DNA of 64,000 bases from Polyangia bacterium (GCA_030430565.1 JAUIKS010000029.1:62001-126000), one strand, 5' to 3'. Positions 51,778 to 61,327 are shown, counted from the stretch's first letter. Notes: generated by a model not told the origin, from the sequence alone. Numbers and translations are program-made.

Positions 51778-53013
51778 CTAGAGCAGATGAAACAGCTGCC
51801 GCACCAGCACCTCGCCGGTCGCCGGGTCGAGCACGTTGATGTAGTCGACGTAGCCGTAATTGTAGAACACCAGCCGCTCCCCCTTCAGCTCGAGCATGAA
51901 CTCGGGGGGCGACCCGCCGCCGCGCCCGAACAGCGCGAGGCCTGTCGCGTGGCGCCTGCGCTCGTAGTCGTAGCCGCCGATCTCCGCGGTCCAGCGGTGC
52001 TCGCCGGTCTCGCGCTCAAACGCGACCACGTGCGCGTCTCGCCCCTGATCGAGCGTCGCCACGATCACGAGCTCGCCGTGCTCGAGCAGCTCAATCGGCT
52101 CGACCCGGCGCTGGCCGAGGAGGTAGGTGAAGCGCCCGTCGCTCGGCTGCAAGCGCAAGGGGTCGCGCGTCTTCTCCGAGCCCTTCGCGCCGCCCTTAAA
52201 CGAGTAGCGCTCGCGCGTCTCCCCGATCATGACATCGGGCCGCTCGCTAAACACCGCGAACGCCGGCATCGTCTGCCGCAGCGCGCCGTCGAGGGTCCGC
52301 GCCGACCGACCGCGTCCCTCCCCGTCGATCAGCTCGACGACGAGCCGATCGCTCTCGCCGCGCGTGTACCTCGAGAACACCCGGATCCCGCCCGCGCGGT
52401 TGCAGCGGACCTGCAGCGCCCGCGCGTCGACGCGCTCGCCGTCGCCGCGCCGCTCGCTGACGCCGAGGCGCTCGCCGGTCTTGGGCTCGAAGCGCCACAC
52501 TCGGTAGCCCGCCGCTCCGAGCGGGCCAGCGACCGCGAACACGACCCGGTCCGGGTAATCCCCCGCGACGAGCTGGTCGTCGAACTCCATCCGCGGCCCG
52601 TCCAGGCACTCGATGATCCGCCCGACGTGCTCGCCGGTGATCTCGAGCTTCTGGCTCCACCCGCGATCGCTGGCGCCCGCGTCGGTGCGCACCGCCGTGA
52701 GCGGCTCGCCCTTGCTGGCCCGCAGCCCGAAGCTGCCCGGGCGCTCCTCGACGCCCTCGCAGCCGGCGAAGCAGTCGCGCGCCAGCTCGCCCTCGACCCA
52801 CACGAAGGGCTCCTGCGTGACGTCCTTGAACTCGAGGACGAGGGATGGGCCCGCGATCGGGAGCAATCCGTCGGGCGCGGGCGCGGGCGCGGGCGACGAC
52901 GGCGTCTCCACCGCGGGCGCGTCGTTCGACCGCGCGCGCTCGGCCGGTGAGTCACCGGAGGCGGTGCAGGTCGTCAGCGCGAGCGCGACAGCGGCGATCC
53001 AAGCGCGTTTCAC
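51778..53013 (-). CDS. Putative lipoprotein with PQQ-like propeller features
   Basis: A 411-residue protein with lipobox VALALTTC (Cys16), a Ser/Pro linker to about 50 and a strand-rich body. Late repeats such as VVAFERETGEHRWTAEIGGY and INVLDPATGEVLVRQLFHLL look like blades of a PQQ-type propeller. Cys residues early in the body (RDCFAGCEG) may be paired. Anchored outside the cytoplasm; role unknown. Confidence 0.65.
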   Translation of the reverse strand: MKRAWIAAVALALTTCTASGDSPAERARSNDAPAVETPSSPAPAPAPDGLLPIAGPSLVLEFKDVTQEPFVWVEGELARDCFAGCEGVEERPGSFGLRASKGEPLTAVRTDAGASDRGWSQKLEITGEHVGRIIECLDGPRMEFDDQLVAGDYPDRVVFAVAGPLGAAGYRVWRFEPKTGERLGVSERRGDGERVDARALQVRCNRAGGIRVFSRYTRGESDRLVVELIDGEGRGRSARTLDGALRQTMPAFAVFSERPDVMIGETRERYSFKGGAKGSEKTRDPLRLQPSDGRFTYLLGQRRVEPIELLEHGELVIVATLDQGRDAHVVAFERETGEHRWTAEIGGYDYERRRHATGLALFGRGGGSPPEFMLELKGERLVFYNYGYVDYINVLDPATGEVLVRQLFHLL

Positions 53014-53290
53014 CTCGGCGGGAGCGTATCACGGCCGCCGCGATCAGCTTCGGGCGCCCGAAGGGCAGCGCGGGAGCTGATCGACGGAGGGATCGACGGG
53101 CGCGAGCGTGCTCGAGACGCCGCCGCCCTCCCCCGTCGTCGTCGGCACCGCAGGCGCGCACGCGCACAGCGTGAACATGACGAGCCAGCCGGCCGGTCCT
53201 CGTGTGCGCATACACGCAGTCTACCGGACGCCGAGTTCGACGACGCGCGCTCACGCGCGCGCCGAGCGTGCAACACTCGTCGCGGCGAAG

Positions 53291-53632
53291 ATGTCCGCGC
53301 CGTCCACCCACGACCCCATCGCGGGGCGCCTCGAGGCCTACTGGGAGCAGGGCTGGGAGGGGCGCATCGAGTACGCGTTCACGCCACGCGACGGCGCGGG
53401 GCTGGCCGCGCTCGTGTTCCTCGCGCGCGGCCACCATCTCACGATCCACGATCCGGCGGGTGGCGTACGCTGGTCAGGCGCGATCGACCTGGTCCGCCGC
53501 GGCTGGCTGTCGAGGGCGCCGCGCGGGCTCACGATGTGGGCCTACCAAACCCAGCGCGGTGTCCCCTACGCCACCTGGCTCCGTTGGTTCTGCCACCGCC
53601 CGCCGTTGCCGGCCACGCTGCGTCGCCCGTGA
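53291..53632 (+). CDS. Small protein of unknown function
   Basis: A 113-residue ORF (GRLEAYWEQGWEGRIEYAFT, then VFLARGHHLTIHDPAGGVRW) with Trp-rich text and plausible codon use. No signal peptide, no family known. It stands between a lipoprotein gene and the ATP-grasp-like gene, in a stretch bounded by recombinases 2 and 3. Confidence 0.5.
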   Translation: MSAPSTHDPIAGRLEAYWEQGWEGRIEYAFTPRDGAGLAALVFLARGHHLTIHDPAGGVRWSGAIDLVRRGWLSRAPRGLTMWAYQTQRGVPYATWLRWFCHRPPLPATLRRP

Positions 53633-53844
53633 ACACGGCGCCGGAGACGACGCGCGCGGCCCCACCCGCGGTGCTTCGCGTCGCGGGGCTTGCTCGGCCC
53701 CGCTCCTCGCATCACGTCCTCAACCGCCTCGCAGAGCGCCGACTGCCTGAATGGTCTCTGCATGACCCGCCGGACACCTTCGTCGACGAGCGCTCGGAGC
53801 GCTCGCCACCTCTCCTCGTAGCGCCTCGCCGCCGCGGCGCCCAA
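53566..53844 (-). CDS. Doubtful small helical ORF
   Basis: A 92-residue minus-strand frame whose first 60 residues look protein-like (YEERWRALRALVDEGVRRVM, then EAVEDVMRGAG), while the rest is Arg/Gly-rich shadow. It overlaps the end of the plus-strand ORF at 53632. It could be a remnant or a false ORF. Confidence 0.22.
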   Translation of the reverse strand: MGAAAARRYEERWRALRALVDEGVRRVMQRPFRQSALCEAVEDVMRGAGPSKPRDAKHRGWGRARRLRRRVHGRRSVAGNGGRWQNQRSQVA

Positions 53845-53904
53845 TGAGCGAGCGCGCCCCCGGTCTGGCCCGCGTCGCCCGCTATTGATTCGCGCGCTCG
53901 CGGG

Positions 53905-54801
53905 CTAGCGATAGTCGTCGCGCGGCATGCCGAAGATCGCCCCGTAGAGCTCGCGCTCGTCGAGCTGCTCGGGCAGCCCCGAGATCCCGCCGTCGTTCAG
54001 CTCGACGACGATCCAGCCGCCCGCCTGCAAGAACGCGATGTCGACCGTGAAGAACGGCGAGTCGACGCGACGCCCGAGCGCCTCGAAGGGCGCGGTGTCG
54101 GTCAGCGGCTCGCCGTAGTCGAGGTAGGGCGCGTGCGCGACGAGCTGACCTTGCCAAAAGAACAGCCGGTGCTCGTCGGGGATCCGCCGCGCGGCGGTGC
54201 GCGCCCCCGTGGCCGCGAGCTGCAGAAATTCGCGGATCACGAAGCCGCGCGCGAAGCGATCGGCGTGGAGCTCCAGGAGCCTGCTGGCGATCCGATCGAA
54301 GTCCTCACGGCCCGCGCCCTCGGGCACGTAGCAGGCCTCGAGCCAGTGCTCTTTGGCCGACTTGATGTGGTCCTTGATCAACCACGGCGGCGGCCCGAGC
54401 TCGAGCGCCGCCTCCCACGCCTCGTCCAGCGAGTCGCTGTACGTCCAGCGCGTTCGCGGGGAGACATCCGCGTACACCGGGTAATACTCCGGCAGGTACA
54501 GCGCGCGCTCGTACTGCGCCGGGTCCGTCACGAGCGTGTACCCGCGGTCCATCGCCGCCTCGTAGAGGCCCTCGTACTGCTCCGCGCTCAAGATGACGCC
54601 GCGGTAGAGCAGCGAGCGCCCGCGCCCCTCGGGGAGGTGCTCGAGCGCGCGCTCGGCCTCCTCCTCGACGATCAGCTCGGCCGCGGCGCAGTGGACGTCG
54701 AGCTCCATCCACTCGACGATGTCGGCGTCCCGCGTGAACGGGTCGTCGACCCCGCTGTGGCGGTACATGGGGCGGCAGAACAACACTCCGAGCGCGTGCA
54801 T
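53905..54801 (-). CDS. ATP-grasp-domain-like protein
   Basis: A 298-residue protein. YRGVILSAEQYEGLYEAAMD, a Lys in PPWLIKDHIKSAKEHW, an FVIREFLQL loop and the late acidic stretch GGWIVVELNDGGISGLPEQL form the pattern of the small ATP-grasp proteins related to DUF4343. These join a carboxylate to an amine or thiol via an acyl-phosphate. Several act in peptide modification or biosynthesis, but no precursor peptide is seen here. The chosen ATG at 54801 begins MHALGVLF; the frame is open to 54897. Confidence 0.68.
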   Translation of the reverse strand: MHALGVLFCRPMYRHSGVDDPFTRDADIVEWMELDVHCAAAELIVEEEAERALEHLPEGRGRSLLYRGVILSAEQYEGLYEAAMDRGYTLVTDPAQYERALYLPEYYPVYADVSPRTRWTYSDSLDEAWEAALELGPPPWLIKDHIKSAKEHWLEACYVPEGAGREDFDRIASRLLELHADRFARGFVIREFLQLAATGARTAARRIPDEHRLFFWQGQLVAHAPYLDYGEPLTDTAPFEALGRRVDSPFFTVDIAFLQAGGWIVVELNDGGISGLPEQLDERELYGAIFGMPRDDYR

Positions 54802-55084
54802 CGCTGCGAAGTGTGGAGCACGCGGCGCGACCGGGCCACGCCTCGCCGCGTGCGCGCGCGCGCCTCGCCTCGGTGAGATCGCCGCTAGTTTTTTCAACCT
54901 GCTCGTGAGAACATGTCATCGAGTTGTCGCGGGCGCGCACCGTGAGCGCGCGCCACGGCGCCGGGCGAGCGATCGCCGCGAGCACGCGGGAGTCCGCGCC
55001 CGTCGAGCGCAGATGCATACGCACGGGCCCGCCGCGCGCACTCGCCCGCGCGTCGACGCTACGATCATCGCAGGAGCGCACGCG

Positions 55085-56173
55085 ATGGCGGTCAACGTAC
55101 GAGAACGAAGACTCCCCGGCGGCGGAGCCCACTGGCAGACAGACATCCGGGTGCGCCTGCCGAATGGGAGGCTGTACCGCGAGCGGCTCAAGGCCCCCGC
55201 CAGCACGCGCGCCCAGGCCCTGCGGTGGGCTCGCCAGCGCGAGGCCTACATCCTGCGCAACGGCCTCGAGGAGCCGCCGGGCGCGTCGAAGCGCGCGACC
55301 TGCCCGACCCTCAAAGAATTTATGCCGCGCTTCATGAGCGACTACGTCGCCGCCAACCGCCTCAAGCCGGCGACGCGCCGCAACTGGGAGCAGGCCTGGA
55401 CCCACCATCTGCTCCCGCTGTTCGGCCGCAGCCGGCTCGATCAGATCGGCGCCGCCGACATCCAGCGGCTGAAGCGGCAGCCGGTCGCGCCCGGCACCGT
55501 CAACCTCTTGCTCGGCAAGCTCGGCACGGTGCTGCGCGTCGCGCGGGAGTGGGAGCTCATCGCCGAGGTCCCGCGGATCACGAAGGTCAAGGATCCGCCG
55601 AGGCGACCGCGCTTTTACGACGAGGACGAGTATCGCCGACTCATCGCGGCCGCGCGCGACCGCGACCCCCGAGCCCTCGCCATCATCCTGCTCGCCGGCG
55701 ACGCGGGCCTGCGCACCGGCGAGATCATCGCGCTGCGCTGGCGCGACGTCGACGCGCGGCGAGGGGTCATCACGGTCGCGCGCAACGTCTGCCGCGGGCA
55801 CGAGGGCTCGCCCAAGGGCGGCCGCGTCCGTCAGGTCCCCATGACGCCGCGACTCAAGCAGGCGCTCGCGGACCTCGAGCGCGTCGGCGAGCGCGTGCTG
55901 GTCCGCGAGGGCGGCGAGCTGATCACCACCGGCGTGATCACGAGCGCGATGTACCGGGCCCAGCGCGTCGCGGGGCTGCCGAAGACCGGCGCGCATATCC
56001 TCCGCCATACTTTCTGCTCGCACCTCGCCATGAAGGGCGCGGCGCCGCGGGCGATTCAGGGCCTCGCGGGCCACGCGAAGTCGGCGACGACCGACAAGTA
56101 CATGCACCTCGCCCCGCGAGCGCTGCGCTCGGCGATCGATCTGCTCGACGCTGACATCCTCGAGCCCGTGTAA
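55085..56173 (+). CDS. Tyrosine recombinase 3 (paralogue of recombinase 1)
   Basis: A 362-residue recombinase with the same layout as that at 27818: GGGAHWQTDIRVRLPNGRLY, core-binding domain at about 75-165, Arg210 (GDAGLRTGEI), Lys244 (GSPKGGRV), His304-x-x-Arg307 (HILRHTF), His330 (LAGHAKSATT) and Tyr339 (KYMHLAP). ATG at 55085 follows AGGAG; the longer frame upstream overlaps non-coding sequence. Two close copies 27 kb apart point to a repeated, self-moving or house-kept recombinase family in this genome. Confidence 0.92.
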   Translation: MAVNVRERRLPGGGAHWQTDIRVRLPNGRLYRERLKAPASTRAQALRWARQREAYILRNGLEEPPGASKRATCPTLKEFMPRFMSDYVAANRLKPATRRNWEQAWTHHLLPLFGRSRLDQIGAADIQRLKRQPVAPGTVNLLLGKLGTVLRVAREWELIAEVPRITKVKDPPRRPRFYDEDEYRRLIAAARDRDPRALAIILLAGDAGLRTGEIIALRWRDVDARRGVITVARNVCRGHEGSPKGGRVRQVPMTPRLKQALADLERVGERVLVREGGELITTGVITSAMYRAQRVAGLPKTGAHILRHTFCSHLAMKGAAPRAIQGLAGHAKSATTDKYMHLAPRALRSAIDLLDADILEPV

Positions 56174-56269
56174 TCGCACCCGCTCGATGGTTAAGCTGAC
56201 GGCGTCCGGTGTCGAGAATTTCCCCGCGTGGGCATGTTTCTCACCGTGGTCGCGAGGCGTCGCGCCCGC

Positions 56270-58021
56270 TCAGTACAGCACGAGGTTCGGGCAGTCGCGC
56301 TCGAGCTCGTCGCTGAGCTGACAGCGCGCCCGCACCGTCCCCGCGTCCCCCGGGACGCCGACCACGAAGAGCTGCAGGTTCCAGCCGACCGACGCGCACT
56401 CCGGCGCGAGGTCGTCAAACAGCTCCGGCGTCGCGCCGCCGCTGTCGTTGAAGAAGCCGAAGCAGCCGCTCGCGCCGGCCGGGGGCGCGGCGTCCCCCGT
56501 CGCGGGGTCCCGCTCACAGAGCGGGAGCTCGAGGGGACCCTCCTCGCGATGCTCAACAACCGCCGTGCACGAGGCGTCGATGACCGCCGTCTCCGGATCG
56601 AGATCAAGCGCGCAGCCCTCGTAGCATATGGACACGAGTTCATCTCGCGCGCCGTCGAGGAGCCGCGTGAGCGCCGGGCTGTAGTCGTCGTCGCAGACCG
56701 AGTGCATCCCGCGACGCCCCTCCGGCGCCGTGGGCGTGAGCCCGATCTCCCGCAACCGCACAGGCGGCCGCGCGCTGTTGCCTTCACTGTCCGTACAGCC
56801 AGGTCCGACACCGAACTCGATCTGCTGCACCGGATCTTGATCGTCGAGATACTCGATCTCGATCCCGCCCTCGTGGTAGCCGCGCGGCACGCCGACGATG
56901 AGCGACACGACGGGGTCGTTCCAGAGCTCGAACTCGCCCAACGCCCTAAAGTCGTCGACATAGCGCGTGAGGGGGTACAGGACCGCGGCGGGGTCCTCGT
57001 CGTTGACGATGTTCCCGTCGAGGTTCCGCTGCACCGGGCTGCAGCTGTACGGACCAGGCTCGGGCCCATCGCAGGCCACGCCGGCGTTCCAGCACACCGC
57101 GCTCGTCGGCGTCGCCGCGCCTGGCTCCCAGCTCCAGCTGTCCTCTTCGCTGAACAGCGCGACCTGCTCTGGGTTCCACGAGCAGTCGAGCTCGTCGGTG
57201 ATCATCACGATCGCGCGATGCGCCCCGTCGCGGAAGAAGCCGAAGTTCGACTCTGTCGGCTCCGCGGCGCGCGAGATCGCGAAGCGCAGCGACTCGAGGG
57301 GAGCCTCGAAGCCGCAGCCGGTGACGCCGGGGGGGAGCACGCAGCGCAGCGCGGCGGTCAGCGCGTCGACGTCGTTGCCCGGGTCCGCGTCCGTGTTGAC
57401 GGGGAGCGCGGCGACGGCCCCGAGCACCGCGTCCGGCAGGTTGGTCCGAGGTCCCTGTCCCTGCAGCCAGGGGCGCGCGCGCGACTGGTTGTCGCCCGCG
57501 ACGAAGGTCGGCTTCACGCCCCCGGCGAGCGCGGCGTGGACGCTGGGTTCACACCAATCGCTGCACACCGCGCGCGCGTCGACGGCCGCCGGGCCCTCGA
57601 ACAGGAAGTCATCACGGGCGCCGCCGTCCCCCAAGCGCGCGCGACAGCTCTCGAGCGCGAAGCTCCCCCGATCCGGCGGCCGGGTGAACACGGGGCCGGC
57701 GCAGCCGGGGTGACCCATGTCGGTCGTCGTCATCGCTATTCGGTAGTCGACGCCGAGCGCGGGCGCCCGCAGCGACGAGACGAGCGCCTCGACGCTCGCC
57801 TGCAGCCGCGCCTGCGCGACCCCCATGGACGACGAGTTGTCGATCACGAACACGATGTCGAGCATGGGCGAGCTCGGGAGGCGCTGACCGTACTCCGAGA
57901 GCGCGCCGAGGCCGTCATCGAGCGGACCATCGGAGTCGCTGGCGCCGACCGCCGGCCCGCTGTCGCCGCAGGCGACGCACACGATCATCACCCCGCAGCA
58001 CAGCAGCCCCCGCGCGCTCAT
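56270..58021 (-). CDS. VWA-domain lipoprotein
   Basis: A 583-residue lipoprotein (signal MIVCVAC, Cys18). The VWA domain starts near 55 with DIVFVIDNSSSMG; the DNSSSMG at 61-67 is the metal-ion-dependent adhesion site, with Asp replaced by Asn at the second position of DxSxS. Many Cys are spread over the body (LRCVLPPGVTGCGFEA, DSEGN). Such myxobacterial proteins are thought to be surface adhesion or scaffold proteins. Its ATG overlaps the preceding gene stop (ATGA), so they are co-translated. Confidence 0.8.
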   Translation of the reverse strand: MSARGLLCCGVMIVCVACGDSGPAVGASDSDGPLDDGLGALSEYGQRLPSSPMLDIVFVIDNSSSMGVAQARLQASVEALVSSLRAPALGVDYRIAMTTTDMGHPGCAGPVFTRPPDRGSFALESCRARLGDGGARDDFLFEGPAAVDARAVCSDWCEPSVHAALAGGVKPTFVAGDNQSRARPWLQGQGPRTNLPDAVLGAVAALPVNTDADPGNDVDALTAALRCVLPPGVTGCGFEAPLESLRFAISRAAEPTESNFGFFRDGAHRAIVMITDELDCSWNPEQVALFSEEDSWSWEPGAATPTSAVCWNAGVACDGPEPGPYSCSPVQRNLDGNIVNDEDPAAVLYPLTRYVDDFRALGEFELWNDPVVSLIVGVPRGYHEGGIEIEYLDDQDPVQQIEFGVGPGCTDSEGNSARPPVRLREIGLTPTAPEGRRGMHSVCDDDYSPALTRLLDGARDELVSICYEGCALDLDPETAVIDASCTAVVEHREEGPLELPLCERDPATGDAAPPAGASGCFGFFNDSGGATPELFDDLAPECASVGWNLQLFVVGVPGDAGTVRARCQLSDELERDCPNLVLY

Positions 58022-59184
58022 GCCCCGACCTCGTAGCGACTCACCCAGGCCCAGCCGGACCCGCCGCCGATGAAGACCGCGCCGGCGTCATCGAGCGCGA
58101 CCCAGCGCGGCACCGCCGTGACGAGCTCCCCCGTCTGCGGGTGGAGCCGCTGCGGGAAGGCCTCCCACGCGAGCGCGCCGTCCGGGCTGAACACGCCGAT
58201 CCAGCCGTCTCCGGTCGGGCTCGGGGGTTCACCGCGGTCCTCGACGCCGACCGCGATCGTGTAGTCACCTGGCGCGATCGCAATATCCGTGATCTCCGAC
58301 CTTCGAAAGCCCCCCTCGCCGCGGAACCACTGCTCCCACTGCAGGCTCCCCTCCGCGTCGAGCGAGCCGATCCAGCGATCTCGCTCTAGGACCCCCTCGC
58401 CGGGCTGCTCGACCGCGCCCGCGAGCACGAGGCTGCCGTCGCTGCGCTCCGCGATCGCGCGGATGATGCTCCCGGTGGTGGGGACGGTCTGGAGCACCTC
58501 GCCCTCGGGGCTGAGGAAGACGACCTCGGAGCGCCCCTGATCGTCCGCCATCACGATGACGCGGGAGCCGTCGCCGCGCAGCACGGCGCCGCCGCGGTCC
58601 CACAAGCCGTTCTGAGGGAGCGCTGCCGGAATCCGCGCCTCCGCGGCGCCATCCGCTGCGTAGCGCAGCCACGCGCCGTGGCCGTCGACCAGCGCCACTC
58701 CGCCGCCGGGGAATTCCTGCATCTCGAGCACCCCGTGAAAGCACCCCTCGGCGGTCGAGTCATAGTCGCGCGACCACTCCGGCGCCCCGTTGGCGCGCAG
58801 GCGCGCGAGCGCGGAGCAGGTCGTCTGTTGCCCGAGAATCTGCCACTTTGGCTCGCTCGCTACATACAGCTCGCCGTGTGCCGTCACCCTGACATCGAGG
58901 ATCTCGGTCACGGCGCTGTACCAACGCGTCCAGCGCTCCTCGCCCGCCGCGTTCACCCGCGAGATCCACGGGAGGCTGACGTCCGAGTTCTCAACCCACT
59001 GCGTACCGAACACCACGACTTCACCCTCGCTCGACACCGTCATGCCGTCCGCGTCGCGCTCGACGGAGTAGGTCCACTGCTCGGTGAGGCCACCGGCGTA
59101 CGACTCCTGGAGGCAACCGGTCGTAGCGAGCACGAGCACGAGCCCTAGATGGCCCCGACGCCAGTCGTGACTCGAGCCGCGCAC
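58018..59184 (-). CDS. Putative lipoprotein with beta-propeller-like repeats
   Basis: About 388 residues. Start GTG at 59184 gives signal LVLVLATTGCLQ (lipid Cys). The body consists of repeats such as WTYSVERDADGMTVSSEGEV, SRVNAAGEERWTRWY, IGSLDAEGSLQWEQWFRGEG and IGVFSPDGALAWEAFPQ, typical of propeller proteins in this group of bacteria. The frame is open further upstream, but that text is Arg-rich shadow. First gene of a two-gene unit with the VWA lipoprotein. Confidence 0.68.
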   Translation of the reverse strand: MRGSSHDWRRGHLGLVLVLATTGCLQESYAGGLTEQWTYSVERDADGMTVSSEGEVVVFGTQWVENSDVSLPWISRVNAAGEERWTRWYSAVTEILDVRVTAHGELYVASEPKWQILGQQTTCSALARLRANGAPEWSRDYDSTAEGCFHGVLEMQEFPGGGVALVDGHGAWLRYAADGAAEARIPAALPQNGLWDRGGAVLRGDGSRVIVMADDQGRSEVVFLSPEGEVLQTVPTTGSIIRAIAERSDGSLVLAGAVEQPGEGVLERDRWIGSLDAEGSLQWEQWFRGEGGFRRSEITDIAIAPGDYTIAVGVEDRGEPPSPTGDGWIGVFSPDGALAWEAFPQRLHPQTGELVTAVPRWVALDDAGAVFIGGGSGWAWVSRYEVGA

Positions 59185-59696
59185 AGGATCATCGTAGGCG
59201 CAGCGTTCGCCCGAAGTCCAGCGCCAGCGTTCGCGCGCGAGCGACGACGGATCGCCGCCGCGACCGCGCACGAACGAGCCCGCGACCCGCCACCGCGAGC
59301 GCCACAGCAAACACGCTCGACGGGACGGCGTCGACCCCAGAGCGATGTTCCTCGGCCCCGGGGAGTCGAAGCGGGCGCGCTCGTAGTGCACGGCCCGCGA
59401 CCGCGGCGACGTTCGAGACATGCACCTTTAAGCAGCTCACCGACCGCCGCGCGCGGGCGCGCGGCGGTCGATCGTCGACGCGACGAGGCCCGACGATGTG
59501 GGCACGTCGTCGACGACGCGCGCGACGAGAGCCAGCTCGATCGGCCGCGGGGAGCACACGGCAGGTCTGCATACGCGCCCCCGCCGTCGCTCGAGAATCG
59601 ACCCTTCTCGCGGCGTGAGTGCGCTACAAGATAACGACTGGCTTCGCCCTATCGCGTGAACCGAGCGCTCGGTCCGCGGGCGCGGGATACTCGACG
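59185..59696. other. Divergent intergenic region with long palindrome
   Basis: 512 bases between the two lipoprotein genes that diverge here. It holds a perfect 30-base palindrome (59441-59470) and, just before it, an A/T-richer patch with CATGCACCTTTAAGC. The rest shows no gene I can support. The promoter of the thrombospondin-type gene should lie within its right part. Confidence 0.5.
59441..59470. other. Perfect 30-bp palindrome
   Basis: CGACCGCCGCGCGC, two bases, then its exact complement GCGCGCGGCGGTCG. It could form a very stable stem, acting as a terminator-like structure for transcription from either side, or as a protein site. GC bias makes chance hairpins common, yet 14 perfect pairs is long. 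Confidence 0.45.
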
Positions 59697-61241
59697 ATGA
59701 ACACATTTCTTAAGATCGCCCCCCCTCCCGCGAGCGCGGCGCTCCGCCTGCTCGCCCTCGCCTCGCTCGTGATGACCGGCGCCGCGTGCAGCGGCGACGA
59801 CGGCGACAGCGCGGCGACCACCGACGGGGGGAGCGACACGCAGCCGGGCATGAGCTCGACGACCGCGGACGCCGAGACGGACGCCGAGACCAGCACGACC
59901 GCCGGCGGCGGATCTACGTCTCCAGGCACGACCCCCTGGCCCGGCGCGTGCGAGGACGAGCCTGGCCCCCCCTGCGGCGAGGAGTGGACGAAGTGCAAGG
60001 AGGACAGGGACCGCGACAAGGTCCCGTTCTCTTGCGACAACGCGCCCGACATCACCAACCCCGACCAGCTCGACATGGACAAGGACAGCTTCGGCGACAT
60101 CGCCGACCTGTGCCCGACGGTCCAGTCGCAGACCAACACCCTCGACAGCGACCGCGACGGCGTGGGCAACGACTGCGACTTCTGCAAGGAGCGCCCCTCG
60201 AACGTCTACAACAAGGACGCCGTCGGGATCCCGGCCTACATGCTCGTGCGCAACGTGCCCCTGCAGACAGACTCGGACCGCGACGGCATCGGCGACGTCT
60301 GCGACAACTGCGTGCGCGTGCCCAACTGCCAGGGCTACGGGGACGAGGACGGGCAGTCGCCCTACGTCGTCGGCATGACGATCGACACGGAGGCCGCCGA
60401 CTGTCAGGCCGACGCCGATGACGACAAGATCGGGGACGCCTGCGCCGGCGCGATGGCGCCGGGCGCCGCCGGCCCGGTCGGCTTCGCCAACGACGACGAC
60501 TTTGATCAAGACGGCATCACGAACATCCTGGATCTGTGCCCGCGGCAGCCGATCGAGTCGGTCGCGTGCGCGAGCGACGGAGACTGCCCGAGCGGGGCGA
60601 GCTGCGCCGACGCGGGCGTCTGCAACCACGCCGATCATGACGGCGACGGCGTCGGCGACATCTGCGACACCTGCCCCGGCGCGGCGAACCCGATGCAGCT
60701 CGTCGACGGCGGCATGCAGGAGGACGACGAGGACGAGGACTTCATCGGCGCGGCCTGCGAGCTGAACGCGGCCTGCGAGCAGCGCCCAGACCCCCGCGCG
60801 TTCGGCTTCTACGACATCAGCGTCAACGGCTACTGCTGCGTGACCCGCTACGAGGGGCAGGACCTGCGCGACCCGGACGGCTTCGCGATCGATATCAACG
60901 AGCTCGGCCCGCGCCCGCCCGGCTTCGTCGAGCTCCCCGCGGGCTGCGAGGAGGCGCTCGCGGCCAGCCCTGACGGGAAGGCTCACCGCATGCAGGCGTG
61001 CCACGTCGACGAGCTCAGCGAGCTGTGGGAGTACTTCTGCCTGCTGCCGCAGTGGGACCAAGACTTCGACATGATCGGCGACGTCTGCGACAAGTGCCCC
61101 TACGCCTACGACCCCACCAACGAGAGCTACGTCGACGCCAACGACATGGTGTGGGAGGACCTCGGCGCCGCCTGCCACGGCGAGTACGACTCGGAGGTCT
61201 GGGGGCTCGAGAACGACTGCATGGCGCCGCCGCAGCCGTGA
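59697..61241 (+). CDS. Lipoprotein with thrombospondin type 3-like calcium repeats
   Basis: A 514-residue lipoprotein (signal LVMTGAAC, Cys31), followed by a Thr/Gly/Asp linker. From about 125 there are many Asp-rich repeats of the TSP3 type: TNPDQLDMDKDSFGDIADLC, DSDRDGVGNDCDFC, DSDRDGIGDVCDNC, NHADHDGDGVGDICDTC, DFDMIGDVCDKC. These bind calcium and are stiffened by disulphides. Likely a surface display or adhesion protein. ATG at 59697 is chosen for the signal peptide; the open frame reaches back to 59619. Confidence 0.85.
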   Translation: MNTFLKIAPPPASAALRLLALASLVMTGAACSGDDGDSAATTDGGSDTQPGMSSTTADAETDAETSTTAGGGSTSPGTTPWPGACEDEPGPPCGEEWTKCKEDRDRDKVPFSCDNAPDITNPDQLDMDKDSFGDIADLCPTVQSQTNTLDSDRDGVGNDCDFCKERPSNVYNKDAVGIPAYMLVRNVPLQTDSDRDGIGDVCDNCVRVPNCQGYGDEDGQSPYVVGMTIDTEAADCQADADDDKIGDACAGAMAPGAAGPVGFANDDDFDQDGITNILDLCPRQPIESVACASDGDCPSGASCADAGVCNHADHDGDGVGDICDTCPGAANPMQLVDGGMQEDDEDEDFIGAACELNAACEQRPDPRAFGFYDISVNGYCCVTRYEGQDLRDPDGFAIDINELGPRPPGFVELPAGCEEALAASPDGKAHRMQACHVDELSELWEYFCLLPQWDQDFDMIGDVCDKCPYAYDPTNESYVDANDMVWEDLGAACHGEYDSEVWGLENDCMAPPQP

Positions 61242-61274
61242 CGAGCGACGCAACGTTTGATGAACTCGCGTGAC

Positions 61275-61303
61275 CGCGCGGGCCCTCGATCGGGGCCCGC
61301 GCG
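61275..61303. terminator. Hairpin between the TSP3 and RCC1-like genes
   Basis: CGCGCGGGCCC pairs with GGGCCCGCGCG over 11 bases around a 7-base loop (TCGATCG). It lies 33 bases after the stop of the thrombospondin-type gene and 24 bases before the next start, so it can attenuate read-through. No T-run. Confidence 0.5.
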
Positions 61304-61327
61304 TCGCCTCGCCCCGTGGAGCACTCA

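Noticed and set aside
54905..54921. ACATGTCATCGAGTTGTCG as a further member of the TGTC-N6-GACA family
   Set aside because: Only one half-site is present; the second arm does not match.
54305..56179. 624-codon minus-strand frame
   Set aside because: Antisense to recombinase 3 and out of frame with the ATP-grasp-like gene; both real genes have catalytic motifs.
56187..56330. Short ORF after recombinase 3 starting MVKLTASG, compared with the IKLT head of the LRR protein
   Set aside because: Only KLT agrees, and the frame overlaps the end of the VWA lipoprotein gene on the other strand; not enough to call a gene.
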